From Algorimicrobium echini (lineage in GTDB: Bacteria; Bacteroidota; Bacteroidia; Flavobacteriales; Flavobacteriaceae), in NCBI RefSeq assembly GCF_900115185.1, contig NZ_FOVN01000002.1, positions 466,335 through 530,334 of the forward strand: 64,000 nucleotides of DNA, read 5' to 3'. Both the position numbers and the translations under genes were made by a program. Below are positions 26,276-33,038 of the stretch, piece after piece; the first letter of the stretch is position 1, and every line of letters starts with the position of its first letter. The notes beneath the pieces are model-generated. The model was not told the origin of the DNA, searched no databases, and saw only the letters and a list, made by a program, of their open reading frames with translations.

Positions 26276-27454
26276 TTGAATCTTGCTTTATTAAATACCG
26301 AAAATCAGGAATTTATTGATGCACAATTAGAGGCTGATAGTACCAAGTTATTATTTGGAAAAACGCCAAATCAATCTGTTTCTATCAAAGAATTGGTAGA
26401 ACAAATTGAAGCAAAAAAACGCAGTAAAAATAAATTACCAACGTGGTTTAATACACCATTAATTTATTATCCCAACAAACTTAATATTGAGCAAACATCT
26501 TCCGAAGAAACTGCCCAATACAAAGCTTCTTTAATTTCTGGAAATCAGCTATTAGATATAACTGGCGGATTTGGAGTAGATTGTTATTATTTCGCTAAAA
26601 AATTTCAACACGTTGTTCATTGCGAAATAAATAAAAGTTTATCTGAACTTGTAGCTTATAATTTCAAGCAGTTAGAGGTTAATAATATTCAAACCATATC
26701 AGAAGATGGGATTGTTTATTTAAAAAATCAAACCTTTGATTGGATTTATATAGACCCTTCTCGTCGTCATGATAGTAAAGGCAAAGTTTTTTTCTTAAAA
26801 GATTGTTTACCCAATGTACCAAATCATTTAGAAAATTTATTCAAGCACACCAATAATATCTTATTAAAAACAGCTCCATTATTAGATATTTCAGCAGGTA
26901 TTCAAGAATTACATGCCATTAAAGAGATTCATATTGTAGCTATAAATAATGAGGTTAAGGAGTTACTTTGGATACTTAAAAACGATTATAAAGGTCCTAT
27001 AGCAATCAAAACTATAAACCTCAATAAAAGTCAGCAACAAACCTTCAATTTTAAAATAAACGAAGAAGCGCTTACACAAGCAACTTACAGCTTACCCAAA
27101 CGTTACATTTATGAACCCAATGCTGCCATTTTAAAATCGGGTGCATTCAATACCATTTCTAGTCACTTAAAGTTAGATAAACTACATCAGCATACACATT
27201 TATACACCAGTAACCAGCTTGTAGCTTTTCCAGGCCGTACATTTGAAGTAATAACGATTATTCCGTACAATAAAAAAGCATTTAAAAAACTAGGTTTAAA
27301 AAAGGCTAATATTACAACTCGAAATTTCCCAGAATCCGTTGCTTCCATTCGGAAGAAATTAAAAATAACTGATGGTGGAGATACTTACATCTTTTTTGCA
27401 ACAAATATGAAAGAAGAACGCATAGCATTAATTTGCAAAAAAGTAACACATTAA
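26276..27454 (+). CDS. Class I SAM-dependent methyltransferase with THUMP-like C-terminal domain
   Basis: 392 residues from a TTG start at 26276, six bases after the transporter stop; no in-frame ATG fits the conserved N-terminus. The Rossmann SAM site is LLDITGGFGVDCYYFAKKF (about residue 92), followed by VVHCEINKSLSELV. The catalytic motif is DWIYIDPSRRHDSKGKVFFL, a DPxR form usual in this family. The C-terminal third (FPGRTFEVITIIPYNKKAFK) matches the THUMP-like domain, so it probably modifies RNA; the exact target is not known. Confidence 0.85.
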   Translation: MNLALLNTENQEFIDAQLEADSTKLLFGKTPNQSVSIKELVEQIEAKKRSKNKLPTWFNTPLIYYPNKLNIEQTSSEETAQYKASLISGNQLLDITGGFGVDCYYFAKKFQHVVHCEINKSLSELVAYNFKQLEVNNIQTISEDGIVYLKNQTFDWIYIDPSRRHDSKGKVFFLKDCLPNVPNHLENLFKHTNNILLKTAPLLDISAGIQELHAIKEIHIVAINNEVKELLWILKNDYKGPIAIKTINLNKSQQQTFNFKINEEALTQATYSLPKRYIYEPNAAILKSGAFNTISSHLKLDKLHQHTHLYTSNQLVAFPGRTFEVITIIPYNKKAFKKLGLKKANITTRNFPESVASIRKKLKITDGGDTYIFFATNMKEERIALICKKVTH

Positions 27455-27477
27455 AACTCTAAACAAAACAGAAACGT

Positions 27478-28143
27478 ATGTTAAAAGCAGTATTATTTGA
27501 TATGGATGGTGTTATTGTAGACACAGAACCACTACACCATAAGGCTTATTATGGCATGTTTAACACATTAGATTTAGAGGTTACCGAGGAACACTATCAA
27601 TCCTTTACCGGACAATCTACCATTAATGTATGCAGACAACTTTGTAATCATTTTAAATTAGAAAATGCTCCCGAAGAACTGGTACAGATTAAACGAAACA
27701 TTTTCAAAGATTTATTTGTAACGGATAGTAGTTTACAACTTATTGATGGTGTTTTAGAATTAATAAAAGATTATCATAAAAACAACGTGACTTTAGTATT
27801 GGCTTCATCCGCATCCATGCAAACCATTGAGAGTGTCTTTAATCGGTTTGAACTAAATCAATATTTCAAAGCAAAATTAAGTGGAGCCGATTTAAAAGCG
27901 TCTAAACCACACCCTGAAATATTTTTAAAAGCTGCAGAAAGTTCTGGTTTTAGGAAAGAACAATGCCTGGTAATTGAAGATTCAACTAATGGTATCAAAG
28001 CGGCAAATGCAGCAGGTATTTTTTGTGTGGGTTATAAAAGTTTGCACTCCAAAAATCAGAATTATGAAACAGCTAATTTAATAATTGACAATTTTAAAAG
28101 TATTTCATACCACTATGCAAAAAATCTTTTATCAGTTCACTAA
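27478..28143 (+). CDS. HAD-superfamily phosphatase (beta-phosphoglucomutase / YcjU-like)
   Basis: 221 residues. Motif I FDMDGVIVDTEPLHHKAY (DxD with an alpha-helical cap), motif II LASSASMQTIES, motif III Lys in KASKPHPEIF and motif IV VIEDSTNGIKAANAAG. Cap residues about 18-85 are of the C1 type. It may be a beta-phosphoglucomutase or a sugar-phosphate phosphatase; I cannot decide without the cap-domain substrate residues. It is the last gene before the tRNA cluster. Confidence 0.88.
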   Translation: MLKAVLFDMDGVIVDTEPLHHKAYYGMFNTLDLEVTEEHYQSFTGQSTINVCRQLCNHFKLENAPEELVQIKRNIFKDLFVTDSSLQLIDGVLELIKDYHKNNVTLVLASSASMQTIESVFNRFELNQYFKAKLSGADLKASKPHPEIFLKAAESSGFRKEQCLVIEDSTNGIKAANAAGIFCVGYKSLHSKNQNYETANLIIDNFKSISYHYAKNLLSVH

Positions 28144-28217
28144 TAGGTAGTTATTACACCAATTTTGAATCTGTAGATAAAAATTGTCATTTTTCACTGA
28201 AAAAGTTCTAAAAATAG

Positions 28218-28248
28218 TTGCGTTCTTTATAATGGATGGTTACATTTG
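28218..28248 (+). promoter_or_regulatory. Strong promoter of the tRNA operon (TTG-N20-TACATTTG)
   Basis: TTG at 28218-28220, 20 bases, then TACATTTG at 28241-28248. Both match the flavobacterial consensus. The predicted start near 28254 is about 30 bases upstream of tRNA-Ser. Confidence 0.8.
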
Positions 28249-28283
28249 CATCCGCATTAAAAGAACGTTCTTTTATATTTAAT

Positions 28284-28367
28284 GGAGAGGTGCCAGAGTG
28301 GTAATGGAGCAGATTGCTAATCTGTCGACGCGTAAGTGTCGCCAGGGTTCGAGTCCCTGTCTCTCCG
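28284..28367 (+). tRNA. tRNA-Ser (anticodon GCT)
   Basis: An acceptor stem of GGAGAGG paired with TCTCTCC plus discriminator G. Anticodon stem-loop GCAGA-TTGCTAA-TCTGT with anticodon GCT. A long class II variable arm (CGACGCGTAAGTGTCG) and the T-loop GGTTCGAGTCC confirm serine. CCA is not encoded. First of three tRNAs on one transcript. Confidence 0.95.
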
Positions 28368-28390
28368 CATTATTTAGATAACCGTATTTT

Positions 28391-28465
28391 CGGGGTGTAG
28401 CGTAGCCCGGTTATCGCGCCGCGTTTGGGACGCGGAGGTCGCAGGTTCGAATCCTGCCACCCCGA
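28391..28465 (+). tRNA. tRNA-Pro (anticodon TGG)
   Basis: The acceptor stem CGGGGTG pairs with CACCCCG, discriminator A. Anticodon stem-loop CCGCG-TTTGGGA-CGCGG gives anticodon TGG. T-loop GGTTCGAATCC. CCA is not encoded. Confidence 0.95.
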
Positions 28466-28479
28466 CTTTTTAACATTGA

Positions 28480-28553
28480 GGGCTCTTAGCTCAGCTGGAT
28501 AGAGCACCTCCCTTCTAAGGAGGCGGTCGAAGGTTCGAATCCTTCAGGGCTCA
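28480..28553 (+). tRNA. tRNA-Arg (anticodon TCT)
   Basis: The acceptor stem GGGCTCT pairs with AGGGCTC (with G-U pairs), discriminator A. D-loop TAGCTCAGCTGGATAGAGC, anticodon stem-loop CCTCC-CTTCTAA-GGAGG with anticodon TCT. T-loop GGTTCGAATCC. CCA is not encoded. Confidence 0.95.
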
Positions 28554-28554
28554 C

Positions 28555-28587
28555 AAAAAGCTTCACTATTTTTAGTGAGGCTTTTTT
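28555..28587 (+). terminator. Intrinsic terminator of the tRNA operon
   Basis: A stem AAGCTTCACTA / TAGTGAGGCTT with a TTTT loop and a trailing run of T. It starts two bases after tRNA-Arg. Confidence 0.85.
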
Positions 28588-28767
28588 GTTTTTAAGAATT
28601 TTTATCGAAAAGCATGAAACACTGATAGAGCATTCTGCTAAACTTAAAACAAGATTTACTGAAATTTTTTAGGCATTGAAGTAAAGTTTAACCCATTTGG
28701 ATAAAAAGCGCATCCTCATTACCATTTACCGCGCACTATTTTATAAATTAACGCACAATATCCGTTC
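28588..28767. other. Intergenic stretch without a recognisable gene
   Basis: About 180 bases between the tRNA terminator and the DUF2914 gene. Both strands are closed by frequent stops. I see no exact TAnnTTTG box and no repeat. Confidence 0.6.
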
Positions 28768-29889
28768 ATGCGTTATAAAAGAACATACATAAAGTTTCAA
28801 AATAGTCGCTTCAGAAATGTCATTAGGCGGCACGAAAAATATGCACCTATTATTTTCTTTATTGGTGGATTTATTTTCGACTCCCTAACTCTGGGACGTA
28901 TAGATCGCATTTACGATTTAACGGTGTTATGTTTACATATGACCGCCTTATCCATTGCACTCTACCTCTATAATTTAACCGATGATGGTGCTTGGAAAAA
29001 CACATTCCTGGGCAAATACGAAATGTATTTACCACTAGCCATACAGTTTTTCTTTGGTGGTTTGTCTAGCGCTTATGTTATTTATTTTTCACGTAGTGTT
29101 TCGCTATCAAAAACCATCTCTTTTTTTATCATTTTATTAGCATTACTCTTTGCTAATGAATTCCTAAAAAAAAGAATTTCCAATAAATATCTACAGTTCA
29201 GCGTCTATTTTTTTGTCAGTTTTACCTTTTTCACCTTTATGATTCCTGTTTTTATAAAGGAAATGAATACAAACATATTTATTATTTCAGGGTTAATTAG
29301 TTTGGTACTTACCCTTTTATTAATTGCCATCATTTACAGAAAAAGTCCGAGTACACGAAATGAAGTTCGCCTAAAAAAACTCATTCCAATTATTTTAGGC
29401 CTGTATGCAACCATTAATATTTTTTATTGTTTCAAGCTCATACCACCTGTTCCTTTAGCATTAGACGCAGGTTTGGTTGCTCACAACGTGGCGAAAATAG
29501 ATAACACCTATTATGTGACTTATGAGCGAGACGATTGGTATGTGTTTTGGCGTGATCACCGAATAAAATTCATTCACCAACCCGATGAAAACGTATATAT
29601 ATTTGCTTCTATATTTGCACCAACACAAATTAAAAAAGCCATATTCCACCGTTGGAAATGGTTTAACCCAGTCACTAAAACATGGGACGTTATAGAAGAT
29701 ATTGGTTACAATATTACAGGTGGCCGAAACGCGGGCTTTCGTGGTTATACCTATAAAAATAATGTAAAACCAGGCATGTGGCAAGTAGATGTCATTACCG
29801 AAGAAGAACTGGTACTTGGTGTTATAGATTTTGAAATAATTATGAACCCCAACTTAAAACCCAAACGAGTGGTTGAACGCCAATTTTAA
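28768..29889 (+). CDS. DUF2914 domain membrane protein
   Basis: 373 residues. The N-terminal 215 residues hold about six membrane helices (near 28-45, 54-70, 88-107, 115-130, 140-160 and 167-190, with another near 205-222). After it lies a soluble DUF2914 domain (about 255-365): VAHNVAKIDNTYYVTYERDD, IFHRWKWFNP, FRGYTYKNNVKPGMWQVDVI. DUF2914 domains often occur with RNA-polymerase-associated or periplasmic partners; the function is unknown. The aromatic-rich domain probably faces the periplasm. A stand-alone gene next to the tRNA cluster and just before the accessory cassettes. Confidence 0.85.
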   Translation: MRYKRTYIKFQNSRFRNVIRRHEKYAPIIFFIGGFIFDSLTLGRIDRIYDLTVLCLHMTALSIALYLYNLTDDGAWKNTFLGKYEMYLPLAIQFFFGGLSSAYVIYFSRSVSLSKTISFFIILLALLFANEFLKKRISNKYLQFSVYFFVSFTFFTFMIPVFIKEMNTNIFIISGLISLVLTLLLIAIIYRKSPSTRNEVRLKKLIPIILGLYATINIFYCFKLIPPVPLALDAGLVAHNVAKIDNTYYVTYERDDWYVFWRDHRIKFIHQPDENVYIFASIFAPTQIKKAIFHRWKWFNPVTKTWDVIEDIGYNITGGRNAGFRGYTYKNNVKPGMWQVDVITEEELVLGVIDFEIIMNPNLKPKRVVERQF

Positions 29890-30024
29890 CACATTCATCT
29901 AAAATCAGTTATAATTTATGGGTATCCGTAAACATCTTTTAAGTATTTATGGTATTTTCACTTTTTAAAAACAAAACAAAGCAGGCGTAAAAGCTTCTGT
30001 TTCTAAATCAGAAATAAAGACACT

Positions 30025-30056
30025 AGTAACTATATACGCTTGTTGTGTGTCATATG
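30025..30056 (+). repeat. Half copy of the cassette repeat, upstream of the first cassette gene
   Basis: GTAACTATATACGC..TTGTTGTGTGTCATATGA aligns with the right end of repeat A (CAACTACTTATAGCC..CCGTTGTCTTCATTATGA). Only this right-hand end is present, immediately before the gene at 30069. It suggests that the first cassette also had a repeat at its left border. The match is imperfect. Confidence 0.45.
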
Positions 30057-30068
30057 AGAAAATCGTAA

Positions 30069-31031
30069 ATGAAAAACATTATAGAAATAAAAGGAGCTTC
30101 TCTAAATGACGTGAAACAGGCTTTGGAGAATTGGATAGATTTATATTCTGACAATTTTTCTTCAAAACTAAACTTTAAGATTTTCGAAAAAGAGATTGAC
30201 AGACAAATAATAATGGCTGACAATCTTCTTGACAATGAACATTTTTTCTATTTGGTAAATTATCTCGAATATCCAGAGGGAATTGAATACAATGTGGAAA
30301 TTAAAGGTTTAACTAAAGGTGAAAATATAGACAAAAGATTAAACGATAAGGAGCTTTTGGTTTACATATCAAAAAATGATAAGGAATTTGACAACGTTTA
30401 TGTGGTAACTATCGAAAACAAACATTATAAAATTGATTTTGGAGGTAAAGTTACCCAACAAACCGACAACAAATTTTATTCAACGGTTGATATAAGTAAT
30501 TTAAAAAATCCTTTGACTCTTTCAACAAAAGCAAATAATAAAAGATTTAAAGAGGATAAATCAGAATTAAAGATTAGTAAACGATTTAAAATTGGTTTTT
30601 ACATTTCAATAATAGCGGTCTTAATTCATTTTTTTGTTCCCTATTTGACAGATAGTGTTGAAATAATTGAAAAATGGACTTTATTTACTGGAATGGGAAT
30701 CGGACTTTGGTTTTTTATGGACTATGAAATGTTGAGAATAAATGACTTTTATATTAAAAGCCTTATGGTTGCAGTTGGCTTCTTCTGTTATGGGTATTTA
30801 TTCAGGAATTATTATCAAGAAAACATCTCTGATTTAAATAGTGTAAGTTTTATTTATCCATTATCGCTATTAATAGTTCAATATCCTACTAGGCGACTAT
30901 ATAAAGTAATTTTTAATAGAGAACCTGAAGTAGATAAGCACGGAAAATTTGCTGATTTGATTTATACAATGATTTTGTTTTTTGCATTTGCTTTGCTTCC
31001 GTTCATTATATTTGATTATTTAAAAAAATAA
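30069..31031 (+). CDS. Membrane protein of unknown function (cassette gene 1)
   Basis: 320 residues. The first 175 are soluble and mixed alpha/beta with no domain I know (a helical start DVKQALENWIDLYSDNF, then strands such as EYNVEIKGLTKGEN and LLVYISKNDKEFDNVYVVTI). From about 178 there are four to five membrane helices (YISIIAVLIHFFVPYLTD, LFTGMGIGLWFFMD, SLMVAVGFFCYGYLF, VSFIYPLSLLIVQYP, LIYTMILFFAFALLPFIIF). It starts 13 bases after a half-repeat and ends 11 bases before repeat A, so it looks like a mobile cassette. It may sense or transduce a signal at the membrane, but that is a guess. Confidence 0.8.
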   Translation: MKNIIEIKGASLNDVKQALENWIDLYSDNFSSKLNFKIFEKEIDRQIIMADNLLDNEHFFYLVNYLEYPEGIEYNVEIKGLTKGENIDKRLNDKELLVYISKNDKEFDNVYVVTIENKHYKIDFGGKVTQQTDNKFYSTVDISNLKNPLTLSTKANNKRFKEDKSELKISKRFKIGFYISIIAVLIHFFVPYLTDSVEIIEKWTLFTGMGIGLWFFMDYEMLRINDFYIKSLMVAVGFFCYGYLFRNYYQENISDLNSVSFIYPLSLLIVQYPTRRLYKVIFNREPEVDKHGKFADLIYTMILFFAFALLPFIIFDYLKK

Positions 31032-31042
31032 AAAAACGCCAC

Positions 31043-31169
31043 ACAACAATGGCTATAAGTAATTGCTCGTTCTCGCCTACTTCTGAAAATCCTCGCGGAT
31101 TTTCAGTTTGGTGTGTACTTGCAAAGTTAAATGCCAACCCACGCAACTACTTATAGCCGTGACCGTTGT
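31043..31169 (+). repeat. Cassette repeat A: 127-bp imperfect palindrome with nested hairpin
   Basis: Left arm ACAACAATGGCTATAAGTAATTGC and right arm GCAACTACTTATAGCCGTGACCGTTGT are inverted copies: outer ACAAC/GTTGT, then GGCTATAAGTA(A/G)TTGC paired over 16 bases with one mismatch, with a 3-versus-6-base asymmetric bulge between. Inside lies a perfect 10-bp hairpin, CTGAAAATCC-TCGC-GGATTTTCAG (31083-31106). The layout resembles an integron attC site, but the outer boxes are not RYYYAAC/GTTRRRY. It starts 11 bases after the stop of cassette gene 1. Confidence 0.85.
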
Positions 31170-31194
31170 CTTCATTATGACAAACCGCTAACCA

Positions 31195-31980
31195 ATGATA
31201 AAATTCTTTAGAAAAATTAGACAAAAACTACTCTCTGAAAATAAATTCAGTAAGTATCTAATTTACGCTATCGGAGAAATATTTTTGGTTGTGATAGGGA
31301 TTCTCATTGCACTTCAAGTAAACAACTTCAATGAAACAAAAAAAGATGTCAAAAAGGAACAAATCATTTTAACTCAATTAAGAGACGTTTATCAAGCCAA
31401 TCTAATTCAATTAGAACAGAAAATGCTAATGAGAGAGAATATCGTCAAATCTGCTCTAAAAATTTATAAAGCTATAGATAATCCCGACCAAATTTCTCGA
31501 GCTAGTTTGGTAAAGTCAATAGCTGAAATAGACATTGACCCAACCTTTAATCCAGTACAAAGTGATTTGACCAATTCTGAAAATCTTCGTTTGATAACAA
31601 ATCAAAATTTAAAACAGTTATTATCAAATTGGTCATCTGACATAGTTACACTACAAGAACTTGAATCAATATGGACTAATCAAATGTACCAACAGCTAGA
31701 ACCGTTTATTAGAGAATTAGGTATTTCAAGAGAAATTGCTAACAACTTTGTAAATAATACTGAACATATTTGGTTATTAGACGATAATAAAAAAAAGTTA
31801 GAAATTCCAAGCGGTAATTCACAGAACACAGTTTCTAAAATAGATATAATTGATAATAAAGAATTGGAAGGTATGGCTTCATTTGCAATAATATACAATC
31901 ATTCTGCTAATGCTCAATCTGAAGCATTAATAATAAGAATTAAGCAAATTATCGAATTGATTGATAAAGAAATTGATTAA
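31195..31980 (+). CDS. DUF6090 family protein (cassette gene 2)
   Basis: 261 residues. It begins with the family signature FRKIRQKLLSENKFSKYLIY followed by AIGEIFLVVIGILIALQVNN, an N-terminal membrane anchor (about residues 26-44). The rest is helical and Lys/Glu-rich (KEEQIILTQLRDVYQANLIQ, ELESIWTNQMYQQLEPFI) and lies in the periplasm or cytosol. Such proteins occur in many copies in Flavobacteriaceae and have no known function. It stands between repeats A and B in the same orientation as its neighbours. Confidence 0.85.
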   Translation: MIKFFRKIRQKLLSENKFSKYLIYAIGEIFLVVIGILIALQVNNFNETKKDVKKEQIILTQLRDVYQANLIQLEQKMLMRENIVKSALKIYKAIDNPDQISRASLVKSIAEIDIDPTFNPVQSDLTNSENLRLITNQNLKQLLSNWSSDIVTLQELESIWTNQMYQQLEPFIRELGISREIANNFVNNTEHIWLLDDNKKKLEIPSGNSQNTVSKIDIIDNKELEGMASFAIIYNHSANAQSEALIIRIKQIIELIDKEID

Positions 31981-31994
31981 AAAATAACGAAAGC

Positions 31995-32100
31995 ACAACA
32001 ATGGCTATAAGTAATTGCTTGTTCTAGCCTACTTCTAACAATCCTCGCGGATTTTCTATTCGGTTTGTATTTGCTAAATTAGTTGCTTAACACACTTAAC
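31995..32100 (+). repeat. Cassette repeat B
   Basis: The left 24 bases (ACAACAATGGCTATAAGTAATTGC) are identical to repeat A, and the core CTACTTCTAACAATCCTCGCGG with flanking TTTTCTATTCGGTTTGTATTTG follows it closely. The inverted right arm of A is missing or decayed, replaced by GCTAAATTAGTTGCTTAACACAC. The inner hairpin is interrupted here. It starts 15 bases after the stop of the DUF6090 gene. Confidence 0.8.
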
Positions 32101-32204
32101 AAACCATAAATAGACCCTTTAAAAACGCAACGAAATCAACAGATTGACAAGAAAGTCGTAAAAATGTCGCAAAGAAACCGTTATCAAAATGATAGATTCA
32201 TAAA

Positions 32205-32212
32205 TAGTTTTG
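32205..32212 (+). promoter_or_regulatory. -7 promoter box (TAGTTTTG) of the HTH gene
   Basis: An exact TAnnTTTG 26 bases before the ATG. No TTG is seen 17-23 bases upstream. It would let the third cassette be transcribed on its own. Confidence 0.4.
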
Positions 32213-32237
32213 TCTGAACAATAAACCAAAATTAATT

Positions 32238-32801
32238 ATGACTGAAATTGGAAAAAAAATTAAAGAAGTAAGAAAGAAAAAAGGACTGTCTCAAGAGGAG
32301 CTGGCTGAATCTGCTAAAGTGAATTTAAGAACAATTCAACGAATTGAAAACAACGAAAGTGAACCTCGTGGAAAAACCTTGAATTTGATTTGCGAGGTTC
32401 TAAACATAAATGCTGAAGATATTTTAGATTACGGAAAACAAACGGATAAAAGTTATTTAATAATTTTTCATCTTTCAGTAATAGTCTTTTTAGCAATACC
32501 AATTGGAAACATTGTTGTTCCGCTGATTTTATGGATGAACAAGAAAGATAAAATAATCGGACTTAAAGAAATTGGTGCAAATCTTTTGAATTTCCAGATA
32601 GTTTGGTCAATATTAACTTATATTTCAATATTTACTTTTGCTCTATTTAAAATAATGCATTATGGGACTTATAATATACTATTTTACGTGTTTATCGGAC
32701 TTTATGCACTGAATATAATATTACCAATAACTTTTGCAATTAAAACGAACAATGGGAAAACAGAGAATTTATATCCGAATTTTGTTAAACTGATAAAATA
32801 A
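32238..32801 (+). CDS. XRE-type HTH regulator with C-terminal membrane helices (DUF4870-like, cassette gene 3)
   Basis: 187 residues. Residues 4-60 form a Cro/C1 helix-turn-helix (IGKKIKEVRKKKGLSQEELA, then VNLRTIQRIENNESEPRGKT). After a short link come about three to four membrane helices (SYLIIFHLSVIVFLAIPIGN, IVVPLILWMNKKDKI, LLNFQIVWSILTYISIFTFA, IVFIGLYALNIILPITFAIK-like). The segment GNIVVPLILWMNKKDKIIGL is the DUF4870 signature. So this is a DNA-binding protein held in the membrane, a combination seen in Bacteroidota and Firmicutes. It probably represses its own gene or a neighbour. Flanked by repeats B and C. Confidence 0.85.
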   Translation: MTEIGKKIKEVRKKKGLSQEELAESAKVNLRTIQRIENNESEPRGKTLNLICEVLNINAEDILDYGKQTDKSYLIIFHLSVIVFLAIPIGNIVVPLILWMNKKDKIIGLKEIGANLLNFQIVWSILTYISIFTFALFKIMHYGTYNILFYVFIGLYALNIILPITFAIKTNNGKTENLYPNFVKLIK

Positions 32802-32804
32802 ATG

Positions 32805-32922
32805 GTGGCAATAATGCATTACTCGTTACCAACTACTTCCGAAAATCCTCGCGGTTTTTTATTGGATTTATGTGCGCTAATTGAGGACTGTATTACGCAA
32901 CCTCTCTTGTAAAGCACGTTAT
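32805..32922 (+). repeat. Cassette repeat C, diverged
   Basis: The core CTCGTTACCAACTACTTCCG then AAAATCCTCGCGG lines up with the cores of A and B. The outer arms differ in sequence (GGCAATAATGCATTACTCGTT at the left, TATTACGCAACCTCTCTTGT at the right) and show little self-complementarity. It starts 4 bases after the HTH gene stop and ends about 117 bases before the next gene. Confidence 0.7.
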
Positions 32923-33038
32923 AAAATTCTATTTAAAAAGACATGCGCTTTAAATCATAAAAAAAGGCCAAACCCCTTAAAAGCTTCTTTAAAAAAAGCT
33001 ATTTTCCGTACCTTGCAGCTCTATTCAAAAGTAAAAAC

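Noticed and set aside
31043-32922. Calling the cassette repeats true attC sites of a known integron
   Set aside because: The outer boxes do not fit RYYYAAC/GTTRRRY, repeat C has poor self-pairing, and there is no intI in the window. I keep the likeness as a hypothesis only.
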